62,607 nt of DNA from Candidatus Saccharimonadota bacterium (lineage in GTDB: Bacteria > Patescibacteriota > Saccharimonadia > Saccharimonadales > Saccharimonadaceae): NCBI GenBank assembly GCA_027312225.1, contig DAICXK010000005.1, forward strand, positions 1-62,607. The letters run 5' to 3'. Position 1 is the stretch's first letter; each line of letters starts with the position of its first letter. Below are positions 49,470 to 58,801 of the stretch, one piece after another. The translations under genes were made by a program, and so were the position numbers. A model generated the notes under the pieces. It was not told the DNA's origin. It did no database searches and saw only the letters and a list, made by a program, of their open reading frames with translations.

Positions 49470-51379
49470 TGAGTGTGAAGGCACGCTTTATTGTCTCGCT
49501 GATTCTCTCACTGCCGATGTTGGCGGAGATGATGACAAAGCCACTGTTTGGCATTGGCTTGCCGGGGCACACCTGGACAATGTTCACACTCACGACCGGT
49601 GTCATGGCTGTCGCGGCGTGGCCGTTTATTCACACTGCCTGGGCGGCGTTTCGTAATCATCACGCCAATATGGATACACTGGTTGCTATCGGCACTCTGG
49701 CGGCGTATATCTACAGTATTTACGCCATGCTGAATCATCAGCCGGTGTTCTTTGAGGTTGCGGCGTTTGTGATTACGTTTGTTCTGTTGGGGCAGGTGCT
49801 AGAAGAGACGATAAAGGGGCGAGCCAGCGGCGCAATTGAAAAGTTACTTGGCTTGCAGGCAAAGGATGCAGAGGTATTACGCGGGGGCACAGTCGTTCGC
49901 GTACCATTTGCCGAGATAGTTATCGGTGATATCCTGCGTGTCAAACCAGGGCAGAAAATTGCTGTCGACGGCGTCATTACCGAGGGATCGTCAGCCATCG
50001 ACGAAGCTATGGTGACGGGTGAAGGTATGCCAGTGAGTAAAAAGACAGGCGACGCAGTGATTGGTTCGACCATCAACACGTCTGGCACGTTCATGTTCAG
50101 GGCTACCAAAGTCGGCAATGACACACTACTGGCGCAGATCGTTGACATGGTCAAGCGCGCACAGGTCAGTCGTGCACCGATTCAAAAGACTGTCGATACG
50201 ATTTCAAACATCTTTGTACCTACTGTGCTTATCGTCGCGATTTTGACGTTTGTCGTTTGGTTTGTGTTACTTGGTGCTGATGCTGCGACCGCGATGCTGT
50301 TCGCTGTTGCTGTGCTGATTATCGCTTGTCCGTGTGCACTAGGGCTGGCGACGCCGACTGCGTTGATGGTTGGCACTGGCCGTGGGGCAAAAATGGGGAT
50401 TTTGATCAAGAACGGCGAAGTATTAGAGGCGGCGAATGACATTCAGACGGTCGTATTTGATAAAACGGGCACGATTACGCTTGGCAAACCAGTTGTGACT
50501 GATATAGTTGGCGATGAAAATGCCGTGCTGGCGCTGGCAGCCAGCCTAGAACACGTGTCAGAGCATCCACTGGCGGCGGCGATTGTCGAAAAGGCCGAGA
50601 GTTTAGAGATTGCACCGCAAGATGTGACTGATTTTCAGGCGATTGAAGGCAAGGGTGTCACGGCACATATAAATGGCTCATCGGCCTTTGTTGGTAACGC
50701 AAAACTGCTTGGCAATAATGTACTTGACGTGAAACTTGAACGTGAAATGCAGCGCCTGCAAGACGAGGCAAAAACGGTTGTCATCGTCGGGCGTAACGAC
50801 CGGGCAATCGGTCTCATTGCCATTCAAGACACACCAAAAGACACAGCTGTCGCCGCCATAACAGCGCTCAAAAAACGTGGCCTGCGCACCATCATGATAA
50901 CTGGCGATAACGAACGCGTGGCACGCGCTATCGCCGATGCGGTTGGTATCGATGAAGTGATTGCCGAGGTCTTGCCTGGCGACAAAGCCGATCACGTGAA
51001 GTTGCTGCAGCAAAAGGGTAAAGTCGCCTTTGTCGGCGACGGTATCAACGACGCGCCCGCCTTGGCCGCGGCGGATCTTGGTATCGCCATGGGATCAGGT
51101 ACCGATATCGCTATCGAATCAGGCGGCATTGTACTGGTCAAAAACAACTTGCAAGATGTCGTGCGTGCCCTGGCTCTCAGTCAAAAAACCTTCAACCGCA
51201 TCAAACTCAATCTCTTCTGGGCGTTCATCTACAACACCGCAGGCATCCCGATTGCCGCTGGGCTCTTCGTGTGGGCAGGTCTTACCCTTAGCCCAGAACT
51301 CGCGGGCCTTGCGATGGCGTTCAGTTCGGTATCTGTTGTCATTAGCTCGCTGTTATTAAATCGTTCAAAACTCGTATAA
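49469..51379 (+). CDS. copA: Copper-exporting P1B-type ATPase without N-terminal metal-binding domain
   Basis: 636 aa from ATG 49469. It begins directly in the first membrane helix; the usual CxxC heavy-metal-binding domain is absent. Core motifs: TGEGMPVSKK, the IACPCALGLATP metal gate, VFDKTGTITLGKP phosphorylation site, SEHPLA (HP locus) and GDGINDAPALAAADLGIAMGSGTD. It pumps Cu(I) out of the cytoplasm. The cupredoxin encoded before it may replace the lost domain; that is inference. Confidence 0.95.
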   Translation: MSVKARFIVSLILSLPMLAEMMTKPLFGIGLPGHTWTMFTLTTGVMAVAAWPFIHTAWAAFRNHHANMDTLVAIGTLAAYIYSIYAMLNHQPVFFEVAAFVITFVLLGQVLEETIKGRASGAIEKLLGLQAKDAEVLRGGTVVRVPFAEIVIGDILRVKPGQKIAVDGVITEGSSAIDEAMVTGEGMPVSKKTGDAVIGSTINTSGTFMFRATKVGNDTLLAQIVDMVKRAQVSRAPIQKTVDTISNIFVPTVLIVAILTFVVWFVLLGADAATAMLFAVAVLIIACPCALGLATPTALMVGTGRGAKMGILIKNGEVLEAANDIQTVVFDKTGTITLGKPVVTDIVGDENAVLALAASLEHVSEHPLAAAIVEKAESLEIAPQDVTDFQAIEGKGVTAHINGSSAFVGNAKLLGNNVLDVKLEREMQRLQDEAKTVVIVGRNDRAIGLIAIQDTPKDTAVAAITALKKRGLRTIMITGDNERVARAIADAVGIDEVIAEVLPGDKADHVKLLQQKGKVAFVGDGINDAPALAAADLGIAMGSGTDIAIESGGIVLVKNNLQDVVRALALSQKTFNRIKLNLFWAFIYNTAGIPIAAGLFVWAGLTLSPELAGLAMAFSSVSVVISSLLLNRSKLV

Positions 51380-51391
51380 TGTAGGCACTAC

Positions 51392-51528
51392 TTGCCAAAA
51401 CACGAGAAGTTTGCTATACTAAGAGGTACTTACAAGGGGAAACTACTGAAAATCTGACCGCATCCCACCTCTCGTATACCTTATTTTTTTAAGCAAACAA
51501 TTATTTTATAAACAGGAGTAATAACCTT
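51392..51528 (+). promoter_or_regulatory. rnj promoter and leader
   Basis: TTGCCA (51392-51397), 17 bp, TATACT (51415-51420), then a leader of about 100 nt with a T-rich run (51483-51490). No convincing terminator stem. AGGAG lies 11 bp before the ATG. Confidence 0.75.
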
Positions 51529-53667
51529 ATGGGTCAACGACGACTCGCTAAGACTCAGTCAGATGACATGAGCAAACGCCCTCAAGGGGCACCAAAAAAA
51601 TCTAATATCGCGGCACTGAACCAAACCAACACTCGCAAGGGTGAGGTTTTCAGGGCTCAACGTCGTACCAGCGAAAACGTTAATCTACGTGCCAGCCAGC
51701 ACATGATTAATGTGCCGGTAAACAAATCTATTTATAACGGCTATGGGGGCAAACAATTCAGCCTTGCCGAGTTTAAGAAGCAGCCGCGCTCTAACGCACC
51801 AAAGCTAAAGATTATCCCAATCGGTGGTCTTGGCGAAATGGGTATCGGTAAGAACATGATGGCCATCGAATACGAAGATGATATTATCGTGATCGACTGC
51901 GGCTTCCTCTTCCCAGGCAGCGACTATCCGGGTATTAATTACATTATCCCCGATACGACCTATCTTGAAGAACGCAAAGATAAGATTCGTGCGATTGTCT
52001 TTACGCACGGCCACCTTGACCACATCGGTGCGTTCCGCCACGTGGCTAAAAAGATTCCAGCACCGGTCTATGGTAGTAAGTTCACGCTCGGTATGGTAAA
52101 GCGCACCATGGAAGAGTCCCCCGATGAATACGAGCCAGAATACATCGAGATGAATCCTGAAGCGCATGAACGAGTGGTGGTTACTGACAACTTCAGTATT
52201 GAACTCGTACGTGTTAACCACTCGATTCCAGACGCAACGGCAGTTGTTATCCGTACACCGCTGGGTGTTTTGGTTGATACAGGTGACTGGCGTTTTGAGG
52301 ACGAACCGGTAGACGGTAAAAAATTCGACCTTGAACGTCTGACTGAGATTGCCTCAAAAGAAGGCATTTTGATGCTGATGAATGAATCAACCAACTGTGA
52401 ATCTGATGGTTCTCATACGCACGGCGAACCGGACATCCAGGCGAGCATTGGCCAAGTGATGGAAAAGCATGCAAATAGCCGCTTGATTCTTAGCTGCTTT
52501 TCTAGCCAGATTCACCGTATGCAGGGCATCTTGGATGAAGCCAAAAAACACGATCGCAAGGTTGCGTTTGCGGGGTATAGCATGATCCAAAACCTCGAGA
52601 TTGCACTTCGCACAGGTGAGATCAGGATTCCAAAAGACGTTGTCGTCAAAATGGAAGATGTTGTGAAACTGCCCGACAGCAAGGTGACGATCGTTTGTAC
52701 GGGCTCGCAAGGCGAGTTCAACGCGGTGCTGAACCGTATGGCCAGTGGTAGTCACAAGTTTATCAAGATCAAGAACAGTGACATTATTGTCTTTAGCTCT
52801 AACCCGATTCCAGGTAACGAGAAGTACGTGGTACGTACCGTTGACGGTCTCATGCGTGAGGGCTCTGAAGTCATCCAGAACGGCAAAACACACCTGACAG
52901 GCATTGGTCCATTGCACCTTTCAGGACATGGCTATTACGACGATCACGTGAAGCTAATCAGCGCGCTGAATCCAAAGTACTATCTTCCAATCCACGGTGA
53001 GTTCCACATGCTGGTACACAATGCTAAGTTGGCCGAGAAGGAATGCGCAATTCCGCGTCAGAACATCTTTGTTGCCGATAGCGGCGATGTGATTGAAATT
53101 ACGACAGAGGGTGCCAAGAAGAACGGCCGCGTCCAGGCCGGTGGCATCATGTACGACGACAGCGGCGCTATCGTAAGCGAGGTTGTGCTAAAGGATCGTA
53201 TTCATATGGCAACCGAAGGTATGTTTGTGGTGGTCCTGACAGTACAGCGCGGCACGGGTCGTTTGATGACGAGCCCGGATATTATTAGCCGTGGCTTTAT
53301 CTACCTTCGTGATAGTGAAGAACTAATGAACCTCATGCGCCAGTACCTCAAACAGAAGGTTGCCCGCAGCTTTGGTGGCAAAAAGATCGATATGGACCAG
53401 CTCAAGAAAGAGCTCAAAGACGAAATTACCCATCTTTTGTATGACCAGACCCGTCGCACACCAATTGTTATCCCAGTGATTAACGAGATTGGTGGCGGTG
53501 GTGGCCAGGGCCGCGATAACCGCGGCGATAAGTCGTCCCAACCTGGTGGCCGTCAAGGTGGTGAGTTCAAGCGACCTGCTGCCAAGAAGTTCCCAGCACC
53601 AGCCACGCCAGATACTGAGGCAACTGACACTCGTGCGCGCGAGGTTCGTGAGGCGCGTTCGTACTAA
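51529..53667 (+). CDS. rnj: Ribonuclease J
   Basis: 712 aa, longer than usual (~555) because of an N-terminal extension of about 85 residues (basic, SKRPQGAPKKSNIAALNQ) and a Gly/Arg-rich C-terminus (GGGGGQGRDNRGDKSSQPGG). The catalytic core begins KIIPIGGLGEMGIGKN and has the metallo-beta-lactamase HGHLDHIGAF, then beta-CASP and the C-terminal domain (LHLSGHGYYDDHVKL...). Bifunctional 5'-3' exo- and endonuclease of RNA decay and rRNA processing. Confidence 0.96.
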   Translation: MGQRRLAKTQSDDMSKRPQGAPKKSNIAALNQTNTRKGEVFRAQRRTSENVNLRASQHMINVPVNKSIYNGYGGKQFSLAEFKKQPRSNAPKLKIIPIGGLGEMGIGKNMMAIEYEDDIIVIDCGFLFPGSDYPGINYIIPDTTYLEERKDKIRAIVFTHGHLDHIGAFRHVAKKIPAPVYGSKFTLGMVKRTMEESPDEYEPEYIEMNPEAHERVVVTDNFSIELVRVNHSIPDATAVVIRTPLGVLVDTGDWRFEDEPVDGKKFDLERLTEIASKEGILMLMNESTNCESDGSHTHGEPDIQASIGQVMEKHANSRLILSCFSSQIHRMQGILDEAKKHDRKVAFAGYSMIQNLEIALRTGEIRIPKDVVVKMEDVVKLPDSKVTIVCTGSQGEFNAVLNRMASGSHKFIKIKNSDIIVFSSNPIPGNEKYVVRTVDGLMREGSEVIQNGKTHLTGIGPLHLSGHGYYDDHVKLISALNPKYYLPIHGEFHMLVHNAKLAEKECAIPRQNIFVADSGDVIEITTEGAKKNGRVQAGGIMYDDSGAIVSEVVLKDRIHMATEGMFVVVLTVQRGTGRLMTSPDIISRGFIYLRDSEELMNLMRQYLKQKVARSFGGKKIDMDQLKKELKDEITHLLYDQTRRTPIVIPVINEIGGGGGQGRDNRGDKSSQPGGRQGGEFKRPAAKKFPAPATPDTEATDTRAREVREARSY

Positions 53668-53685
53668 TCAGTACAGGGGTACCAC

Positions 53686-54177
53686 ATGCCTGTCCATGCC
53701 TTTCGTGACCATGACTCAACTATCCCCGCAGAGATTGTATCTGCGGGGTTTGCTGACATCGAGAAAGTCATTCTGATGGGTGGAGGCGTGCTCGAGCTGC
53801 ATGGTTTACGACGAGCTACTGATATCGATCTTGTGACAACGCCAGCCAATTCCGAGGGTCTTATTACCGTGGACCCTGATCGTTGGCGCAAGGTGGTGAG
53901 GCAGTTTACGGCCATTACTGACGGGCATCCCTTTACGCGTACCAGCATCAGCGATGCGGACGGGCGTTTTGACATATGGAACCAATGGTATGACGTCCGT
54001 CGTCCAGTGGGAGATAGGCAGTTGTATCCACTACGTGATCTCCGTGAGCGTTCGGTGCAGCATCCAATGGGATTTTACGTAATGCGGCTTGACGAGATGA
54101 TTGATATGAAGCGTGCCGCGGCGCGTGATAAAGATCTTCAGGACGTCGCCCTGTACCAGACCCAACAAAAAGCATAA
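53686..54177 (+). CDS. Nucleotidyltransferase-fold protein (AbiEii/MNT-like)
   Basis: 163 aa. LMGGGVLELHGLRRATDIDLVTTPAN fits the nucleotidyltransferase pattern GG..LxL.G..RxTxDxDL seen in AbiEii-type and MNT proteins. The C-terminal ARDKDLQDVALYQ (KDxxD) helix is the usual third element. Such proteins often occur as toxins with partners, but there is no adjacent antitoxin gene, so the role is open. Confidence 0.75.
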   Translation: MPVHAFRDHDSTIPAEIVSAGFADIEKVILMGGGVLELHGLRRATDIDLVTTPANSEGLITVDPDRWRKVVRQFTAITDGHPFTRTSISDADGRFDIWNQWYDVRRPVGDRQLYPLRDLRERSVQHPMGFYVMRLDEMIDMKRAAARDKDLQDVALYQTQQKA

Positions 54178-54184
54178 GAGATAC

Positions 54185-54213
54185 TTGCAAAACGTTGCAA
54201 AATATGCTACAAT
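54185..54213 (+). promoter_or_regulatory. ftsK promoter
   Basis: TTGCAA (54185-54190), 17 bp, TACAAT (54208-54213). TTGCAAAA is repeated at 54185 and 54195. A second TATACT lies 10 bp before the ATG. Confidence 0.7.
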
Positions 54214-54258
54214 ACAAGCATACAATCATAACAGATATGGCGTATACTAAATAAGGTT

Positions 54259-56499
54259 ATGGCACAAAAGAAAAAATCATCACGAAAGAAGGCTCCAGCG
54301 AAAAAGCCGCAGGCACCAAAGCACTCGTTGCCGAGTGGTTTTTGGATGCAAGTCGGGGCAGTCTGTTTGATTGCAATCTCTGTGCTATTTGTGGCAGCTT
54401 GGCTAGGCGCGGGCGGCCCTGTCCTTGAGTGGGTAAACACGGCTGCATTGAATACGATCGGCTATGGGGTATATGTCATTCCGTTTCTTTTTGTCTATCT
54501 TGCGGTGGCAACTTTCAGGGCCGAGGAAAACCGTATTCCATTTGTCGTGAAAGCCGCGGGCTTCATGACGGTCGTCTGGTTTGCGGGCATTTTTGGCTTG
54601 ATGCAGACGAGTACGGGTGACGGGGCCGGTGGGTTCGTCGGCACAACCGTCAACAGTGCAATGAGCGCGCTCGTCGAGGCCAGCTGGGTCGCAGCACTCA
54701 TTTATACCCTCCTTATCGTTATCACGGTGCTGTTTGTCGTGCAAGTAACACCGATGGCATTGTTCCGTAAGATTGCTGATATGGTGCGCACTGACCGTAG
54801 CGAGCAAGAGGCGAATGTCAAGGTGATGCGCAAGGCAGCTGCTGAAGACGCACCAAAGCCAAGCGGTGAGATCAAGCTTAATGCAGGCGTCCCTATCTTG
54901 GATCACAAACAAGAGGAGAAGAAAAAGCGCGCCAAGACAGGACTGAAAACTGACGAGCCTCGTGACAAGGTGGCTGAGAGCGGCGCAGCGCTCGTAGTGG
55001 TGACTGACCCTAACTGGAAAGCCCCTGATGTCGAGTTCTTGGAGAAGAAGCAGAATCCTGCTGATGCTGGTGATGTCCAGCAGAATGCCCAAATTATTAA
55101 AGATACATTGAGCGAGTTTAATATCGAGGTTGAAATGGAGGGCGCCAACGTAGGACCAAAGGTGACACAGTATACGCTCCGTCCGCCAAGCGGTGTCAAG
55201 CTGACACGCATCACGCAGCTCGAAACCAATATCGCTCTCAATCTGGCAGCACAGAGCCTTCGTATTGAGGCACCAATCCCTGGACAAAAGGCGGTGGGCA
55301 TCGAGGTGCCGAACCGCCGTGCTGCCGATGTACGCCTGTACGGTATTATGAACAGCAAGCAGTGGAAATCAACGCGTGAGCCTTTGCCATTTGCGATTGG
55401 TAAAGATATATCAGGTGAAGCAGTCATCGGTGAGCTTAACAAGATGCCACACTTGCTGGTTGCTGGTCAGACGGGCAGTGGTAAGTCAGTGATGATCAAT
55501 ACACTTCTGACGAGTCTTCTGTATCGCAACAGTCCTAGCGAGCTGAAATTAATCTTGGTTGACCCAAAGCAAGTTGAAATGGCACCGTACGAGGACATTC
55601 CGCATCTCCTAACGCCAATTATTACCGAGCCAGAAAAGACGGTCAGTGCTCTCAAGTGGGCAGTCAACGAGATGGAGCGCCGTTACAAGCAAATGGCCGA
55701 GCTGAAGATTAAAAACATCAAGGACTACAACGCCAGGATCAAATCGGGCGGGCATAAGATTGCAGTTGAAGACGAAGATGGAAATATGCAGCAGCACGAA
55801 GATGGCGCTATGCCATATATTGTCATCGTCATTGACGAGATGGCTGATTTGATGATGGTGGCAAAGCGTGATGTTGAGGCGCTGATCGTTCGTATCGCTC
55901 AGAAGGCACGTGCGGTTGGTATTCACTTGGTCCTAGCGACGCAGCGTCCGTCAGTTGACGTTATTACGGGTCTTATTAAGGCTAACGTACCAGCGCGTAT
56001 CGCTTTTACCGTGGCCAGTCAGATTGATAGTATGACAATCCTCGACCAAGCGGGTGCCGAGAAACTGCTTGGACAAGGTGACATGTTACTCAAGACCGTG
56101 TCGATGCCAAAGCCAAAGCGTATTCAAGGCGCCTGGGTAACGGATGAAGAAGTGGCCAAGATCACTGATCATCTGCGTATGCAATCAGCACCACAATACA
56201 ATGACGAGATTATCAGCCAACCGGTCCAGTTGAACGGCAAGGGCGGCATCGTGATGGGCGACTTTGATGGCGGCAGCAGTGACGATGACATGTATCAGCG
56301 GGCCGTGCAGGCGGTTGTTGAGGGCCGCAAGGCCAGCACGAGTTATTTACAGCGTCGCCTGCGCATCGGCTACAGTCGCGCAGCACGCATCATCGAAGAA
56401 ATGGAAGAACAGGGCATTATTGGACCAGCCGACGGCTCACGCCCGCGTGAAGTGTTGATTACGAGCATGGACGAGTTATCATCGAGTGACACCGAATAA
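54259..56499 (+). CDS. ftsK: DNA translocase FtsK
   Basis: 746 aa. Lys-rich start, four membrane helices (about residues 30-170), a short linker, then the RecA-like motor: AGQTGSGKSVMINTLLTSLL (Walker A), YIVIVIDEMADLMM (Walker B), RPSVDVITGLIKANVPARIAF and a C-terminal winged-helix gamma domain (RRLRIGYSRAARIIEEMEEQGIIG) that reads polar KOPS-like sites. It pumps chromosome DNA to daughter cells at the septum. Confidence 0.96.
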   Translation: MAQKKKSSRKKAPAKKPQAPKHSLPSGFWMQVGAVCLIAISVLFVAAWLGAGGPVLEWVNTAALNTIGYGVYVIPFLFVYLAVATFRAEENRIPFVVKAAGFMTVVWFAGIFGLMQTSTGDGAGGFVGTTVNSAMSALVEASWVAALIYTLLIVITVLFVVQVTPMALFRKIADMVRTDRSEQEANVKVMRKAAAEDAPKPSGEIKLNAGVPILDHKQEEKKKRAKTGLKTDEPRDKVAESGAALVVVTDPNWKAPDVEFLEKKQNPADAGDVQQNAQIIKDTLSEFNIEVEMEGANVGPKVTQYTLRPPSGVKLTRITQLETNIALNLAAQSLRIEAPIPGQKAVGIEVPNRRAADVRLYGIMNSKQWKSTREPLPFAIGKDISGEAVIGELNKMPHLLVAGQTGSGKSVMINTLLTSLLYRNSPSELKLILVDPKQVEMAPYEDIPHLLTPIITEPEKTVSALKWAVNEMERRYKQMAELKIKNIKDYNARIKSGGHKIAVEDEDGNMQQHEDGAMPYIVIVIDEMADLMMVAKRDVEALIVRIAQKARAVGIHLVLATQRPSVDVITGLIKANVPARIAFTVASQIDSMTILDQAGAEKLLGQGDMLLKTVSMPKPKRIQGAWVTDEEVAKITDHLRMQSAPQYNDEIISQPVQLNGKGGIVMGDFDGGSSDDDMYQRAVQAVVEGRKASTSYLQRRLRIGYSRAARIIEEMEEQGIIGPADGSRPREVLITSMDELSSSDTE

Positions 56500-56970
56500 A
56501 TACCGGTGTTGTCGTTGCATTTTTACCACCAACGGTGGTTCTAATGGCTGTTGATCAGTGGGAGAAATCTATAAGGCTTGGAATTTACCTATGGCATGGA
56601 CCTCTCTTTTCTGGATGGCGTTACTAGTTATTGCCTTGGTAGGATTGAAGACTTTACTGCTAGGGACGGTTTTGCAGAGGGTGAGTGTCTTGTTGGTAGT
56701 AACGGAACTGTCGTCTCGGCCAGCGCTACACTTCCCGAAGCCTTCACGGTACCCTCGGACATGCCTTCGGGCGACCTGCCGGTTACTACTCTCAGTGAGA
56801 GTAGCGTAACGTGGCGTTCGCGGGGTATTTTTATCTGGCAATAATACGACTGCCTGGTTGAACTATATTCCTCAGGTCGCTGGTCAATGTGGTCGTGGCG
56901 TTGCGGTGGGGGCTGGCACCGGTGGTCAACTTGCCGGTGATATATGTAGGCTACCGATATCACGCTAGCT
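56500..56970 (+). pseudogene. Degenerate surface-protein relic between ftsK and rpsF
   Basis: No intact gene fits this 580-bp gap. Short coherent pieces appear in different frames: SYCLGRIEDFTARDGFAEGE plus CLVGSNGTVVSASATLPEAF (from 56578), then GVFLSGNNTTAWLNYIPQV plus AGQCGRGVAVGAGTGGQLAG (from about 56822). Both look like Gly/Thr/Asn-rich, Cys-containing secreted-protein sequence. Frameshifts and stops separate them. A hairpin ACCACC-AAC-GGTGGT (about 56526) follows ftsK, and GCTTATA-CCAGA-TATAAGC (57032-57050) is in the rpsF leader. Confidence 0.55.
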
Positions 56971-57079
56971 CTGGAGGCAGCCTATGGATTTTTTCTTACT
57001 AATCTGTTAAAATAAAGAGGTTATTAACTCGGCTTATACCAGATATAAGCATCCATAAGGATTCCAGAGGAGGAAATCT

Positions 57080-57439
57080 ATGACTAAGGCATATGAACTG
57101 ACCGTTCTTATCCACCCAGATCTTGAAACAGATCTCGAGACTCCGCTTGGCAAAGTTCGCGATATCGTGAAGGCTGCTGGCGGTACTATTACCACCGAAG
57201 ATAACTGGGGCAAAAAGCGCCTGCAGTATCGCATTAAGGGCGAGGATTTTGCCGTGTATGTCTACCTCGAGGTAGAGTTGCCAGCTGATGCGCCGCTGAA
57301 GATCAGCAATACGCTGAATATCACCGACGAAGTGCTGCGCTATCTGTTGGTAACGGTTGACGAGAAGGGCCGTACATTGTTGGCCGAAGCTGCAGCCAAG
57401 AAGCAAGACGACGATTCGAACGAAGACGCTGAAGCGTAA
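57080..57439 (+). CDS. rpsF: 30S ribosomal protein S6
   Basis: 119 aa. YELTVLIHPDLETDLETPLG, GKKRLQYRIKGEDFAVYVYLEVEL and NITDEVLRYLLVTVDE are the S6 strands and helices; an acidic C-terminal tail (DDDSNEDAEA) follows, where glutamate residues are added in some bacteria. GAGGAGG lies before the ATG. First gene of the rpsF-ssb-rpsR operon; a hairpin at 57032-57050 in the leader could bind the S6:S18 complex for feedback, which I cannot verify. Confidence 0.97.
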   Translation: MTKAYELTVLIHPDLETDLETPLGKVRDIVKAAGGTITTEDNWGKKRLQYRIKGEDFAVYVYLEVELPADAPLKISNTLNITDEVLRYLLVTVDEKGRTLLAEAAAKKQDDDSNEDAEA

Positions 57440-57460
57440 TAAACAAGGAGGAGTAGGGAG

Positions 57461-57898
57461 ATGGCTAGGGGTATAAATCAGGTAATTTTGATGGGGCGCC
57501 TGACGCGTGATCCAGAGACACGCACAACTACCAGTGGTAAAAGTGTGACGAGCTTTTCGCTCGCGGTTGACCGACAGGGTCAAGACGACCAAGCAGACTT
57601 CTTTGATGTAACTGCATGGGAGAAGACGGGTGAGTTAGTTGCGCAGTACCTTTCAAAAGGCCGACGCTGTCTTGTACAGGGACGTCTGCGCCAAGATAGC
57701 TGGGACGATAAAGAAACCGGCAAAAAGCGCAGCCGTGTCGAAGTAGTTGCGTTTGATGTCACCTTCCTTGATGGCCCATCTGGTGATAATCAGGGTGGCG
57801 GTGTGCCTCGCACAAATCAATCAAGCAACAATAGTAAAGATGTAGTAATTGAGGATATCGATGACAAGCCAATCGACTTGTCTGAGATTCCATTCTAG
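57461..57898 (+). CDS. ssb: Single-stranded DNA-binding protein
   Basis: 145 aa. OB fold with NQVILMGRLTRDPETR, SFSLAVDRQGQDDQADFFDVTAW and YLSKGRRCLVQGRLRQDSW; a Gly/Asn linker and the C-terminal acidic tip DLSEIPF that binds partner proteins. It protects single-stranded DNA. AAGGAGGAG lies just before the ATG. Sits between rpsF and rpsR as in most bacteria. Confidence 0.97.
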   Translation: MARGINQVILMGRLTRDPETRTTTSGKSVTSFSLAVDRQGQDDQADFFDVTAWEKTGELVAQYLSKGRRCLVQGRLRQDSWDDKETGKKRSRVEVVAFDVTFLDGPSGDNQGGGVPRTNQSSNNSKDVVIEDIDDKPIDLSEIPF

Positions 57899-57910
57899 GA
57901 GAATTAACTA

Positions 57911-58111
57911 ATGGCAAAACGATTCAAAAAAGATACACCAGTGTATTTTGATTATAAAGACCCAAAGACATTGATGCGATTCATCAATATTTATGGTCAG
58001 ATTGAACCAATCGCAAAGACTGGTTTGTCTGCAAAACAACAGCGCCAACTGGCTGTTGCAATCAAGCGCGCACGTCACTTGGCACTATTGCCATTCGTCG
58101 CACAAGGCTAG
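57911..58111 (+). CDS. rpsR: 30S ribosomal protein S18
   Basis: 66 aa. [21 protein letters not shown] and [27 protein letters not shown] are the conserved S18 blocks; length is on the short side. No Cys zinc site. AGGAGAATTA precedes the ATG. Last gene of the cluster; rplI, often next, is absent. Confidence 0.97.
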   Translation: MAKRFKKDTPVYFDYKDPKTLMRFINIYGQIEPIAKTGLSAKQQRQLAVAIKRARHLALLPFVAQG

Positions 58112-58126
58112 TCCTTGGAGTATCCC

Positions 58127-58173
58127 GCGACGTATATCTGTGCTTTTCTCTTAAGCACTTTGATCTACGTCGC
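58127..58173 (+). terminator. Two-part hairpin between rpsR and efp
   Basis: GCGACGTA (58127-58134) with TACGTCGC (58166-58173) encloses GTGCTT-(7 nt)-AAGCAC (58140-58158). No T-run follows, so it may be a terminator or a leader structure of efp. efp then has AATATTGAGGAG before its ATG. Confidence 0.55.
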
Positions 58174-58216
58174 ACGATAACCCCAATGAATCCACACATA
58201 ATATTGAGGAGAAACT

Positions 58217-58780
58217 ATGTACCAACCAACTGATCTTAAAAAAGGAACTGTCTGTCAAATCGATGGCAAGCCCTACCGTGTGATCGAATACGGTCAAAAA
58301 GTAATGGGTCGTGGCGGTTCAATTGTGAATGTGAAGCTGAAGAACCTGATCGATGGCAGTGTTATCCCTAAGACGTTCAAGGGCCAAGACAAGATTGAAA
58401 TGGCTGAGGTGAGTAATAAAACAGTTCAATATCTTTATAATGACGGCGAGCTGTTCTACTTTATGGACCCTGCTAGTTTTGAGCAATTTGAATTGAACGC
58501 AGATATCGTTGACAGCGCATCGAGCTATCTGAAAGAGGGCGACGAGTTGACACTACAATTCTTTGACGGCAAAGTGATTAATGTAGAATTGCCGAAGAAC
58601 CTCTACCTTGAGGTGACGTATGCGGAAGATGTCGTAAAGGGTGATACTACCAGCAGTGTACTAAAAGATGCAACACTTGAGACGGGACTTGTTATCAAAG
58701 TGCCTGCGTTCATCAAGGTTGGTGACGTCGTATCGGTTAGCACCGAAGACGGTAGTTACCGCGAACGCAAGAAAGACTAG
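58217..58780 (+). CDS. efp: Elongation factor P, Arg-type tip
   Basis: 187 aa, three beta-barrel domains as usual. The domain I loop that touches the P-site tRNA reads KVMGRGGSIVNVK: Arg32 stands where E. coli has the beta-lysylated Lys34. Arg at this position occurs in EF-P rhamnosylated by EarP; no earP is in this window, and it may be unmodified. The factor rescues ribosomes at polyproline runs, and Pro-rich proteins are present here (14.9 kb and 28.0 kb). TTGAGGAGAAA before the ATG gives a good Shine-Dalgarno site. Confidence 0.96.
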   Translation: MYQPTDLKKGTVCQIDGKPYRVIEYGQKVMGRGGSIVNVKLKNLIDGSVIPKTFKGQDKIEMAEVSNKTVQYLYNDGELFYFMDPASFEQFELNADIVDSASSYLKEGDELTLQFFDGKVINVELPKNLYLEVTYAEDVVKGDTTSSVLKDATLETGLVIKVPAFIKVGDVVSVSTEDGSYRERKKD

Positions 58781-58801
58781 TGGATGATATACTAGGTCTA
58801 T

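Noticed and set aside
51421-51490. Terminator or riboswitch in the rnj leader
   Set aside because: The T-run is clear but I could not find a stable stem before it; only 5-6-bp pairings (AGGTA/TACCT, AGAGGT/ACCTCT).
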